Of a stretch of 5,835 bases of DNA, positions 1 to 5,698 are shown in pieces. Position 1 is the stretch's first letter, and each line of letters starts with the position of its first letter. Source of the DNA: Desulfobacteraceae bacterium. GTDB lineage: Bacteria > Desulfobacterota > DSM-4660 > Desulfatiglandales > Desulfatiglandaceae. The stretch is taken from the NCBI GenBank assembly GCA_013203065.1, contig JABMQV010000534.1, positions 1 through 5,835 on the forward strand. The letters run 5' to 3'. The notes below the pieces were generated by a model. The model was not told the origin of the DNA. It saw only the letters and a program-made list of their open reading frames with translations, and did not search any database. The translations under genes were made by a program, and so were the position numbers.

Positions 1-60
1 TAACCGCACAGTTCGAAATTTATTGGTCAAATCCGCTTTTGATTCTTTTGGATTGATCAT
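1..60 (-). CDS. Possible 5' end of an unidentified gene leaving the window
   Basis: An ATG at 60-58 opens a frame of 20 codons that stays open to the window edge, beginning MINPKESKADL and ending NKFRTVRL. The frame is closed just upstream by a TAG at 72-70, so a gene here would have to start at this ATG. No convincing Shine-Dalgarno sequence precedes it: the bases just upstream read GCCTGTCCAA. The charged start with an 'LTxxFRxVR' pattern faintly recalls the N-termini of DinB/EgtB-type proteins, but 20 residues cannot identify a family. It is on the same strand as the ilv operon and could be a separate unit. It may also be a chance open frame. Confidence 0.25.
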   Translation of the reverse strand, partial: MINPKESKADLTNKFRTVRL

Positions 61-106
61 TTGGACAGGCTAAAAATTTAGATACCGATCCCCCAGGGAG
101 ATCTCT

Positions 107-235
107 TTATTCATATCTTATGACTTGCTGTCCTCGCAATTGGTCTAACAATGCACAAAAATACAAGCAGAGGTACAGCAGTCCGAGCGAAAGAATCAAA
201 AGACAATCCCCCAAGAAACTTGTTTCCCCTTTCAT
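107..235 (-). CDS. Possible small single-span membrane protein (42 aa)
   Basis: I do not recognise this frame. It starts at ATG 235-233 and ends at TAA 109-107. An AAGGAG motif lies 10 bases before the ATG, a fair but slightly long spacing. The product has a short polar N-terminus (MKGETSFLGD), one continuous hydrophobic stretch at about residues 11-30 made mainly of Leu, Tyr, Cys, Ile and Phe, and a charged tail (DQLRGQQVIRYE). It reads like a single transmembrane helix. It lies about 255 bases downstream of the ModF-like gene on the same strand. A longer frame overlaps it (488-111, TTG start), but that one has no ribosome binding site. The region is AT-rich, so a chance hydrophobic frame is quite possible. 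Confidence 0.3.
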   Translation of the reverse strand: MKGETSFLGDCLLILSLGLLYLCLYFCALLDQLRGQQVIRYE

Positions 236-489
236 TAGGTGTGCTCTCCTTAGCAGAAAAAACAGATGCGTTTATCAAATAAAATATTTCTTCCCGGAAA
301 TCCTTGCAAGATTTCTCTGCGATACCCAAACTGCCTGAGCTATGGATAAACCGAACCAAGGTATTGAAAGCATTATTCATGCCAACAACAAGGGTCGAGT
401 TATCTATTTGATCTGATTGATATTTCCGGACGAATGATATTCCAGAAGGGAAAACCTTGTACCAAATGGTATGACATTGCCGCCCCAAT

Positions 490-2061
490 TTAGGACATTG
501 ATGCCATAGTTGTCGGGGTCGGTGGTAAATGATCAGGGACGACTCTGCCCCTTTCCAGCTTCATCCTGTGGGTGATACAAGGCAGGATTTCGCGGAGGTG
601 ATGGGTAACATAGATGAGGTTGGCCGCCGTCTGACTGCCAACGTAATCGAGCAGCCGCAAAAAATTCTTGCGATTCACCGGGTCAAGCCCGCTGCAGGGT
701 TCATCAAGGATGAGGAGGCGGGGAGACTTCACCAACGCTCTGGCGAGCAGTACCAACTGCCTTTCTCCGTAGGAGAGCCGGTCAAAGGGAGTGTCGACGA
801 CCTCTTCGATCCCAAGCTCCCTACACCACTGTCTTGCCACCCGGATCTGTTGGTCGCTGCATTGCCGGTAAAGCCCCACCGAATCAAAAAACCCTGAGCA
901 AATCACGTCAAAGGCTGTGATCCCCTGCTGGTAGGTGGCATTGGTATCAGCAGAAATAAAACCAATGTGTTTCTTGATATCCCAGATGCTTTCGCCCGAG
1001 CCTTTCTTTTTTCCAAACAGGAAAATTTCACTGGCGTATGACTGTAAGTTGTTGCCCATGATCAGGTTCAAAACGGTTGTCTTGCCGGCGCCATTGGGCC
1101 CAAGAAGGGCCCAGTTCTCTCCCTGTCTAACCGTCCAGCTGAAACGGTCAAGCGGCACGACATCGCCGTAGCGAACGGTCACGTCTTTCATCTGGACGAG
1201 CACTGCCGGGAGATGTGCGGCCATGTCTCTTTTAGGGCGTGGAAGCCGGCTGCACCACTTCGCAGAGTCCCCGGTACGGGAAGGGAAAGCGTCGCTCGTG
1301 ACGGAGTCATTCCCTTCGGCTGCGTACACCGGGGCGATTTCTCCCAGGATCTCTTCCTTTGATCCCTTCAGGGAAATATGGCCGTCTTTCAAATAGAGCA
1401 CGTGGGTGATGCAGTCGACAATTTCTTCAAGCCGGTGTGTGATCAAAATGATCTGTACGCCGTGTGACACCAGTCCCCCCATCACTCCGGCCAGACTTCT
1501 TCGCGAAGGAGCATCCAGATCTTCAAAGGGTTCGTCCAAAATCAACAATTCGGGGCCTTCAAGGAGGGCCCGGGCGATCAAGATTCTTCTCAACTCACCT
1601 GCGGAAAGCGCCCGAACCGGTCTTTCCAGAAGATGCTCGATGCCCAACTGACTGGGAAGGCTCCTTGGATCTGTGGATGGACATAGCGGAAACGATCCTG
1701 TTGCAGACCGGCCCAACAATCCTCGGGCAGTAGTAAAGCCAGCGCTCCCGCTGAAATCCCTGAAGGTCTCCTCCAGATTTTCTCTCGCGATGATCTCCCC
1801 ATGTTGTTCCGAGGAGACATAGCCCACTCTATCCTCCAGAGCCTTGGTTGACGATCCGTTGCCGCCACAGGTGATCCGCCCCTTTACGATGGGAACCACC
1901 CCCATAATGGCCTTGACAAGGGTCGATTTTCCCGAGCCGTTGGGACCCACGATGGCCCATTGCTCGTTTTGGTTGATCTGCCACGAAGTCCCCTTCAAAT
2001 ACCACCGGTCCCGCACGCGGACGGTGATGTCATCAAGGGTTATGAACGGATTCGCGATCAT
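490..2061 (-). CDS. modF: ModF/PhrA-like protein with two ABC ATPase domains
   Basis: A 523-residue protein with two complete ABC ATPase domains and no membrane segments. Domain 1 has Walker A GPNGSGKST (39-47), signature LSAGE (152-156), Walker B LLILDEP (172-178) and switch His209. Domain 2 has Walker A GPNGAGKTT (321-329), signature LSYGE (429-433), Walker B (449-455) and His487. A low-complexity linker at about 245-285 joins them. The stretch LFGKKKGSGESIWDIKKHIG (348-367) closely resembles the same region of E. coli ModF/PhrA as I remember it, as does the non-canonical LSxGE signature. The role of ModF is not well defined; in E. coli it lies beside the molybdate genes. No permease or molybdate gene is present here. 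I chose ATG 2061, preceded by AAGGAG, over an in-frame TTG at 2106. It is the last gene of the ilv run, 58 bases after ilvC, so cotranscription is likely but its functional link is unknown. Confidence 0.85.
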   Translation of the reverse strand: MIANPFITLDDITVRVRDRWYLKGTSWQINQNEQWAIVGPNGSGKSTLVKAIMGVVPIVKGRITCGGNGSSTKALEDRVGYVSSEQHGEIIARENLEETFRDFSGSAGFTTARGLLGRSATGSFPLCPSTDPRSLPSQLGIEHLLERPVRALSAGELRRILIARALLEGPELLILDEPFEDLDAPSRRSLAGVMGGLVSHGVQIILITHRLEEIVDCITHVLYLKDGHISLKGSKEEILGEIAPVYAAEGNDSVTSDAFPSRTGDSAKWCSRLPRPKRDMAAHLPAVLVQMKDVTVRYGDVVPLDRFSWTVRQGENWALLGPNGAGKTTVLNLIMGNNLQSYASEIFLFGKKKGSGESIWDIKKHIGFISADTNATYQQGITAFDVICSGFFDSVGLYRQCSDQQIRVARQWCRELGIEEVVDTPFDRLSYGERQLVLLARALVKSPRLLILDEPCSGLDPVNRKNFLRLLDYVGSQTAANLIYVTHHLREILPCITHRMKLERGRVVPDHLPPTPTTMASMS

Positions 2062-2065
2062 CACA

Positions 2066-2071
2066 CTCCTT
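2066..2071 (-). promoter_or_regulatory. Ribosome binding site of the ModF-like gene
   Basis: AAGGAG lies 4 bases before the ATG at 2061 and decides the start. The spacing is short but workable. An in-frame TTG at 2106 would begin 13 bases after the ilvC stop codon but has no comparable motif, and its 15 extra residues precede the start of ABC domain homology. Confidence 0.6.
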
Positions 2072-2119
2072 ATACCCGGCCATTCTGCGAAGTTATTCTT
2101 GCGCAAGCCCTAAAGGCGC

Positions 2120-3172
2120 TCACTTTTTCCTGTTTTCAGGCCTCAATGATCTCACGGCCTCACCAGCACGCCACATCTCCGAGTCTCTGATGGCCGCCAG
2201 TTCCCTGTTCAGCTTTTCACGGTAATCTGGGGCGCTGTTTGCCTCCAGAACCCGACGGGTCTCCAGGCCTGAAACAACGCTCTCGTAAAGTTCGTCAAAC
2301 ACGGGAGCCACTGCGTCGCGAAATTTCGGTGCCCAGTCCAGGGCCCCGCGCTGGGCAGTTGTGCTGCAATTCCCGAACATCCAGTCCATCCCGTTCTCGG
2401 CCACCAGGCGAATCAGACTTTGGGTCAACTCTTCCACGGTCTCATTAAACGCCTCGCTGGGGCTGTGACCCTGTTTGCGCAGCAGGGTGTACTGCGCCTC
2501 CATGACACCGGCCAAACAGCCCATGAGCACCCCCCTCTCGCCGGTGAGGTCGCTACGCACCTCTTTCTCAAAGGTGGTGGGAAACAGGTAGCCGGAGCCG
2601 ATGGCAATGCCAAGGGCCAGGGTCCGTTCCCTTGCCCGGCCTGTGTAGTCCTGGTGAATCGCAAAACTGGAGTTGATGCCGCTCCCGTCCAGAAAATTGG
2701 TACGTACGGTGCGCCCCGATCCTTTGGGGGCCACCAGAACTACATCCACGTCCTCCGGCGGCACGATCCCTGTTTGCTCCCGGTAGACGATTGAAAAGCC
2801 GTGGGAAAAATAGAGTGCATCCCCCGGCTTCAGGCATTCCTTGATTTTCGGCCACTGGGCCACCTGACCCGCATCAGAGAGGAGATACTGGATGACCGTG
2901 GCCTTCCCGGCTGCTTCTTCAAGTGGGAAAAGGGTGCTGCCGGGGACAAACCCGTCTGCCACGGCCCGGTCCCAGGACTGGCTGCCTTTCCGCTGCCCCA
3001 CGATCACCCGGATGCCATTGTCCCTCAGGTTCAAGGACTGCCCCGGGCCTTGCACACCGTATCCCAAAACGGCAACCGTCTCATTGGCGAGGAGATCCCT
3101 TGCCTTTTGAAGAGAGAATTCTTCGGACGTGATAACCTCTTCTCGTACACCGCCAAAATTAATTTCCGTCAT
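2120..3172 (-). CDS. ilvC: Ketol-acid reductoisomerase (NADP+), short class I type
   Basis: IlvC converts 2-acetolactate and 2-aceto-2-hydroxybutyrate to the 2,3-dihydroxy acids by Mg2+-dependent alkyl migration and NADPH reduction, the second common step of Val/Leu/Ile synthesis. The 350-residue product has a Rossmann motif GYGVQG (37-42) and a cofactor loop RKGSQS (61-66), whose Arg and Ser residues fit binding of the NADPH phosphate. It also has the catalytic His124 (SHGF), PKGSG (149-153), and metal ligands in DLTGE (Asp208, Glu212) and in FNETVEEL (Glu244, Glu248). It is slightly longer than the usual short form of about 330-340 residues. The stretch GPGQSLNLRDNG and the C-terminal PDYREKLNREL/SEMWRAG pattern recall Bacteroidetes/fungal enzymes. 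The start has AAAGGAGA 6 bases upstream, 23 bases after ilvN. It appears intact and functional. Confidence 0.97.
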   Translation of the reverse strand: MTEINFGGVREEVITSEEFSLQKARDLLANETVAVLGYGVQGPGQSLNLRDNGIRVIVGQRKGSQSWDRAVADGFVPGSTLFPLEEAAGKATVIQYLLSDAGQVAQWPKIKECLKPGDALYFSHGFSIVYREQTGIVPPEDVDVVLVAPKGSGRTVRTNFLDGSGINSSFAIHQDYTGRARERTLALGIAIGSGYLFPTTFEKEVRSDLTGERGVLMGCLAGVMEAQYTLLRKQGHSPSEAFNETVEELTQSLIRLVAENGMDWMFGNCSTTAQRGALDWAPKFRDAVAPVFDELYESVVSGLETRRVLEANSAPDYREKLNRELAAIRDSEMWRAGEAVRSLRPENRKK

Positions 3173-3178
3173 TTCTTG

Positions 3179-3186
3179 TCTCCTTT
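3179..3186 (-). promoter_or_regulatory. Ribosome binding site of ilvC
   Basis: AAAGGAGA with its GGAG core 7 bases before the ilvC ATG, within the 23-base gap after the ilvN stop codon. Confidence 0.8.
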
Positions 3187-3195
3187 GATCCTAAT

Positions 3196-3684
3196 TTAGT
3201 TTGGTTCACGAAGCAGGGCCATTGGACCCGTGCGGGCGATCTTCTCAATACCCATGGGTTTCAACAGGTTTAAGAGTGCACCGATCTTCCCTTCATCCCC
3301 GGTGGCCTCGATGATGTAGTGCTCCCTTCCCACGTCCACCACCTTGCATCTGAAGATGTCCACAATTCGCAAGATTTCGGCACGGTGCTGGGCCAGGGCA
3401 TGTATACAGATCAGGGCCATTTCACGCTTAACCGAGTGGGGCCCGCTGAGGTCGCGAAGCTTTCTGACATTTACCAATTTGTTGAGCTGTTTTTCGATTT
3501 TCTCAGTAACGGGCTTGTTCGTCCTGGTGACGATGGTGATGCGTGATACCTTCGGGTCCATGGTTTCTGCGGTGACCAGGCTTTCGATGTTAAAGCCTTT
3601 TCCGCTGAACAACCCCGCTATTCTGGAGAGCACCCCGGGCTCATTATCCACCAGCATCGAGAAAATGTGTCTCTTTGTCGCCAT
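3196..3684 (-). CDS. ilvN: Acetohydroxyacid synthase, small regulatory subunit
   Basis: The regulatory subunit binds IlvB, raises its activity and confers feedback inhibition by valine. The 162-residue length is typical of the family (IlvH/IlvN long form). The N-terminal ACT domain covers about residues 5-75 and begins [20 protein letters not shown]. Asn14, Gly17 and Asn32 align with Asn11, Gly14 and Asn29 of E. coli IlvH, positions linked to valine sensitivity, so I expect this enzyme to be valine-regulated (inference). The second half (about 80-162) is the C-terminal ACT-like domain of the family, with VDVGREHYIIEATGDEGKI. ATG 3684 is chosen because it has an AGGAGG 9 bases upstream and gives the family N-terminus. 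The frame is open further upstream to 3774, but only inside ilvB. It lies 13 bases after ilvB. Confidence 0.97.
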   Translation of the reverse strand: MATKRHIFSMLVDNEPGVLSRIAGLFSGKGFNIESLVTAETMDPKVSRITIVTRTNKPVTEKIEKQLNKLVNVRKLRDLSGPHSVKREMALICIHALAQHRAEILRIVDIFRCKVVDVGREHYIIEATGDEGKIGALLNLLKPMGIEKIARTGPMALLREPN

Positions 3685-3693
3685 TGTTCGATT

Positions 3694-3699
3694 CCTCCT
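3694..3699 (-). promoter_or_regulatory. Ribosome binding site of ilvN, overlapping the ilvB stop codon
   Basis: A perfect AGGAGG shares bases with the ilvB TAG stop (TAGGAGG), 9 bases before the ilvN ATG. This arrangement allows ribosomes finishing ilvB to reinitiate on ilvN, which fits balanced production of the two subunits (inference). Confidence 0.85.
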
Positions 3700-5383
3700 A
3701 AACAAACACCATTTCTGTAAGGGGCGCACCGGCAGGTACCATGGGAAAGACACTTTCTTCCGGTTCAACCGCAAAATCCATAAGGACCGGTCCGGCGCTG
3801 GAAAGCCCTTCCTCCAGAACCGCTTCCACGTCCCTTGGCGCCGTGGCCCTCAATCCTATGGCTCCGTAAGCCTGAGCAAGTTTAACAAAATCCGGGCTGT
3901 GCTCGAAGCCGGTGCAGGAATATCGCTTTCCGTAGAACATCTCCTGCAACTGTCGCACCATCCCCAGATAGCCGTTATTCAAGATCACCACCTTTACCGG
4001 CAGACCGTATTGCACGGCAGTGGCAAATTCCTGAATGTTCATCTGGATGCTCCCGTCTCCTGCAACGTCCACAACGAGCTTGTCCGGACAGGCCAATTGA
4101 ACGCCGATAGCGGCAGGGAGGCCAAACCCCATACAGCCCAGCCCGCCGGATGTAACAAAATGGTTTGGACGGTCGAAGCGATAGTACTGGGCCGCCCACA
4201 TCTGATTCTGGCCCACCTCGGTGGTGATGACCGCCCGCCCCCTAGTGAGTTCATAAAGCTTCTCCACCACGTACTGCGGTTTTATTACCTCTTCCTGTTG
4301 GTAGGCGAGTGGCCTAGAGAGCCTCCAGTACTCGATTCGTTCGAGCCAGCTGTCCCTTGTCTCTCTCAGTTTCCCCAGGTCTTCGTCTTCCAAAAGAGCG
4401 TTCAGCCGCCCAAGGCTCACCCCGCAATCGCCCACCACCGGCAGGCAGACAGGAATGTTCTTGGAGATGGAGGTGGGATCAATATCAATATGGATGATCT
4501 TGGCCAGCGGGGCAAAGGCATCTGTCTTTCCGGTGACCCGGTCGTCGAACCGTACCCCGATTGCGATCATCAGATCGCATTCCCCCGTGCACATGTTGGC
4601 CTGATAGGTTCCGTGCATGCCGATCATGCCCAACCACAGCGGATCGGAGCCGGGAAAGGCTCCCAGGCCCATGAGGGTCGTGGTCACCGGGATTCGGAGC
4701 TTCCGCGCGAATTGGGTAAGCGCCTCCGATGCCTTCGACAGGATGACGCCCCCTCCCGCGAGCATAAGGGGGCGCTCTGCCTGTCGGATGAGGTTCAGCA
4801 CCTTTCTCACCCGTCGTATATCCGGCGTGTAAATGGGTTTGTAGAATTTGGGCCTGACTGTTTTCCGGCACACGTAATTCGTGCTGTCCGCAAGCACATC
4901 TTTCGGGATATCGATCAGGACCGGTCCGGGTCGGCCTGAGCCGGCGATATAGAAGGCTTCCTTTACGGTTCGGGCAAGATCCTCGATCCGTTTGACAAGG
5001 TAGTTGTGCTTTGTGCAGGGCCGTGTGATACCGACAATGTCCACTTCCTGAAACGCATCATTTCCAATAAGATGCGTGGGAACCTGACCGCTGATGACCA
5101 CCAGGGGGATTGAATCCATAAAGGCTGATGCAATGCCGGTTACGGTGTTTGTAGCCCCGGGACCCGAGGTGACCAGACAGACGCCTACGCAGCCTTTGGC
5201 ACGGGCATAGCCGTCGGCGGCATGTACGGCGGCCTGTTCGTGTCGAACCAGGATATGTCGGATATCGCTCTTGGCGAGTTCATCATAGATGTCTATGACG
5301 GTGCCTCCGGGATAGCCGAATAAGGTGTCCACGCCTTCTGTTTTCAACACTTCCATGAGAATCCGGGCACCTGTCAATTTCAT
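3698..5383 (-). CDS. ilvB: Acetohydroxyacid synthase (acetolactate synthase), large catalytic subunit
   Basis: IlvB condenses pyruvate with pyruvate or 2-oxobutyrate, using thiamine diphosphate, Mg2+ and FAD, in the first common step of branched-chain amino acid synthesis. The 561-residue protein has the usual length and three-domain order. The N-terminal ThDP pyrimidine domain has GYPGG (23-27), catalytic Glu49 in RHEQAAVHAADGYARA, and SGPGATN (73-79). The central FAD domain carries GVRFDDRVTGK. The C-terminal ThDP pyrophosphate domain has the GDGS (442-445) to NN (469-470) metal motif. It ends with the family's EESVFPMVPAGAP pattern. I chose ATG 5383 because AGGAGG lies 8 bases upstream and MKLTGARILMEVLK is the expected N-terminus. 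An upstream in-frame GTG at 5560 would translate through the attenuator hairpin. ilvN follows after 13 bases. Expression is probably controlled by the upstream attenuator. Confidence 0.98.
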   Translation of the reverse strand: MKLTGARILMEVLKTEGVDTLFGYPGGTVIDIYDELAKSDIRHILVRHEQAAVHAADGYARAKGCVGVCLVTSGPGATNTVTGIASAFMDSIPLVVISGQVPTHLIGNDAFQEVDIVGITRPCTKHNYLVKRIEDLARTVKEAFYIAGSGRPGPVLIDIPKDVLADSTNYVCRKTVRPKFYKPIYTPDIRRVRKVLNLIRQAERPLMLAGGGVILSKASEALTQFARKLRIPVTTTLMGLGAFPGSDPLWLGMIGMHGTYQANMCTGECDLMIAIGVRFDDRVTGKTDAFAPLAKIIHIDIDPTSISKNIPVCLPVVGDCGVSLGRLNALLEDEDLGKLRETRDSWLERIEYWRLSRPLAYQQEEVIKPQYVVEKLYELTRGRAVITTEVGQNQMWAAQYYRFDRPNHFVTSGGLGCMGFGLPAAIGVQLACPDKLVVDVAGDGSIQMNIQEFATAVQYGLPVKVVILNNGYLGMVRQLQEMFYGKRYSCTGFEHSPDFVKLAQAYGAIGLRATAPRDVEAVLEEGLSSAGPVLMDFAVEPEESVFPMVPAGAPLTEMVFV

Positions 5384-5391
5384 TTTCACAC

Positions 5392-5397
5392 CCTCCT
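5392..5397 (-). promoter_or_regulatory. Ribosome binding site of ilvB
   Basis: A perfect AGGAGG ends 8 bases before ATG 5383. It lies downstream of the attenuator terminator, so ilvB is translated only from transcripts that read through. It rules out the longer in-frame version of ilvB that would begin at 5560. Confidence 0.9.
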
Positions 5398-5447
5398 GTC
5401 TGTAGTTTCGTTCTGCGGCGCATTTTTTCAGGCATGCCATTCCAGGC

Positions 5448-5487
5448 AAAAAAAATCCGTTATCAGACGAGGCTGATAACGGATTTT
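5448..5487 (-). terminator. Attenuator intrinsic terminator (3:4 hairpin) of the ilvBNC operon
   Basis: On the minus strand, a perfect 15-bp stem (AAAATCCGTTATCAG at 5487-5473 with its complement at 5466-5452) encloses a 6-base loop (CCTCGT). Eight consecutive T (5455-5448) overlap the base of the stem. This is a textbook rho-independent terminator. It stands between a leader peptide and ilvB, 64 bases before the ilvB start, so it ends transcription early unless its 5' arm is captured by the antiterminator at 5530-5517. Confidence 0.95.
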
Positions 5488-5594
5488 GCAGTTGCTTTAT
5501 CTTTGAGAAAGCTAGGCCATTATCAACCTCCGTCCTCGACGCGGACGGCGACAACGACACCGACGAGAAGAATGCTAATAATGTTGATAATGGC
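5469..5594 (-). promoter_or_regulatory. Ribosome-mediated attenuator: mutually exclusive leader RNA hairpins
   Basis: Segment 1 (5594-5583, GCCATTATCAAC, within leader codons 6-9) is perfectly complementary over 12 bases to segment 2 (5527-5516, GTTGATAATGGC). Segment 2, extended to 5530-5517, pairs over 14 continuous bases (two G-U) with segment 3 (5482-5469), which includes the 5' arm and four loop bases of the terminator. Pairing 2:3 therefore excludes the terminator. The leader stop codon TGA (5525-5523) is inside segment 2. A ribosome that finishes the leader should cover segment 2 and let the terminator form, while one stalled on Ile or Leu codons should cover segment 1 and let 2:3 form. 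The pairings are seen in the sequence. The regulatory behaviour is inferred from known ilv/leu/his attenuators. Confidence 0.92.
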
Positions 5595-5609
5595 GCTAAG
5601 TTTTTTCAT
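5523..5609 (-). CDS. Leader peptide of the ilvBNC operon (Ile/Leu/Val-rich, 28 aa)
   Basis: The short frame starts at ATG 5609-5607 and stops at TGA 5525-5523. It begins MKKLSA. Its core, residues 7-24, reads I-I-N-I-I-S-I-L-L-V-G-V-V-V-A-V-R-V, and it ends EDGG. Fourteen of the 28 residues are branched-chain: five Ile, three Leu and six Val. The codons are grouped in order: Ile first, then Leu, then Val. A weak GGA motif sits 7 bases before the ATG. The peptide is functionally equivalent to IlvL/IvbL of enterobacteria, which act in cis through ribosome stalling rather than as a protein. It lies between the promoter and the attenuator terminator, with about 23 bases of untranslated RNA before it. 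Its composition, stop-codon position and overlap with the RNA pairing segments make a chance frame very unlikely. Confidence 0.93.
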   Translation of the reverse strand: MKKLSAIINIISILLVGVVVAVRVEDGG

Positions 5610-5638
5610 GATGGTTTCCAAATGATTAGCTAGATGAG

Positions 5639-5667
5639 ATTCTAACAGGATCTGGTGATCCTGTCAA
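5639..5667 (-). promoter_or_regulatory. Sigma70-type promoter of the ilvBNC operon
   Basis: On the minus strand a perfect -35 TTGACA (5667-5662) is followed by a 17-base spacer and a -10 TAGAAT (5644-5639, five of six consensus bases). This predicts a transcription start near 5632, about 23 bases before the leader peptide ATG. Such a strong promoter fits a system controlled mainly by attenuation. The spacer contains an inverted repeat that overlaps the end of the -35 box. The RidA-family gene ends 31 bases upstream. Confidence 0.88.
5645..5664 (-). repeat. Perfect 8-bp inverted repeat in the promoter spacer, possible operator
   Basis: ACAGGATC and GATCCTGT flank a 4-base centre (ACCA on the minus strand). 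The repeat starts inside the -35 box (its ACA) and ends exactly next to the -10 box. The position would let a dimeric regulator block or distort the promoter. Alternatively it could work as an RNA hairpin at the end of the RidA-family transcript, though no T-run follows on the minus strand. On the plus strand seven T follow only after a 7-base gap, and no plus-strand gene is visible. I do not recognise the site as belonging to a known regulator. Confidence 0.5.
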
Positions 5668-5698
5668 GCTATTTTTTTGTGACCCTCATTCCTATGTC

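Larger units (their letters stand above)
1..489. other. AT-richer region downstream of the operon, no confident gene
   Basis: This stretch follows the end of the ModF-like gene. It is visibly more AT-rich than the operon, and no frame in it shows a family signature. It holds the two weak candidates annotated separately (235-107 and 60-1). I looked for an intrinsic terminator for the operon. The only stem of note is at about 88-104 (GATCCCC/GGAGATC with one G-U pair and a 3-base loop), and on the minus strand its nearest T-run is about ten bases away, so it is a poor candidate. The operon's transcription end is therefore not identified. Confidence 0.6.

Noticed and set aside
88..104. Short stem GATCCCC/GGAGATC as a terminator for the operon.
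   Set aside because: Seven pairs with one G-U and no adjacent T-run on the minus strand; too weak to call.
342..450. Plus-strand stretch beginning MDKPNQGIESIIHA, reminiscent of the N-terminus of diacylglycerol kinase DgkA, with a later in-frame DE*YSRRE recalling the NEAAFRQE motif.
   Set aside because: Two in-frame stop codons interrupt it, there is no ribosome binding site, and the similarity rests on a few residues from memory. It could be a decayed fragment; a translated search against DgkA would decide.
111..488. Minus-strand frame of 125 codons starting at a TTG.
   Set aside because: No ribosome binding site, no recognisable motif, and irregular composition. A shorter frame in another phase (235-107) has a better start context.
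2062..2106. Upstream TTG start for the ModF-like gene.
   Set aside because: It lacks a clear ribosome binding site and its residues precede the domain homology, whereas AAGGAG precedes ATG 2061.
3685..3774. In-frame upstream extension of ilvN.
   Set aside because: It overlaps the 3' end of ilvB and adds 30 residues not found in the family; ATG 3684 has its own strong ribosome binding site.
3344..4939. Long plus-strand open frame of 531 codons opposite ilvB and ilvN.
   Set aside because: It is antisense to two well-identified genes, has no family signature and carries the arbitrary composition expected of a reverse-frame shadow.
5384..5560. In-frame upstream extension of ilvB from a GTG at 5560.
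   Set aside because: It would start inside the leader peptide and translate through the attenuator hairpin. The ATG at 5383 has a perfect AGGAGG and gives the family N-terminus.
5645..5678. Plus-strand hairpin (ACAGGATC/GATCCTGT) followed by seven T, as a possible terminator.
   Set aside because: The T-run begins 7 bases after the stem and there is no plus-strand gene upstream of it; the promoter-spacer position is the better explanation.
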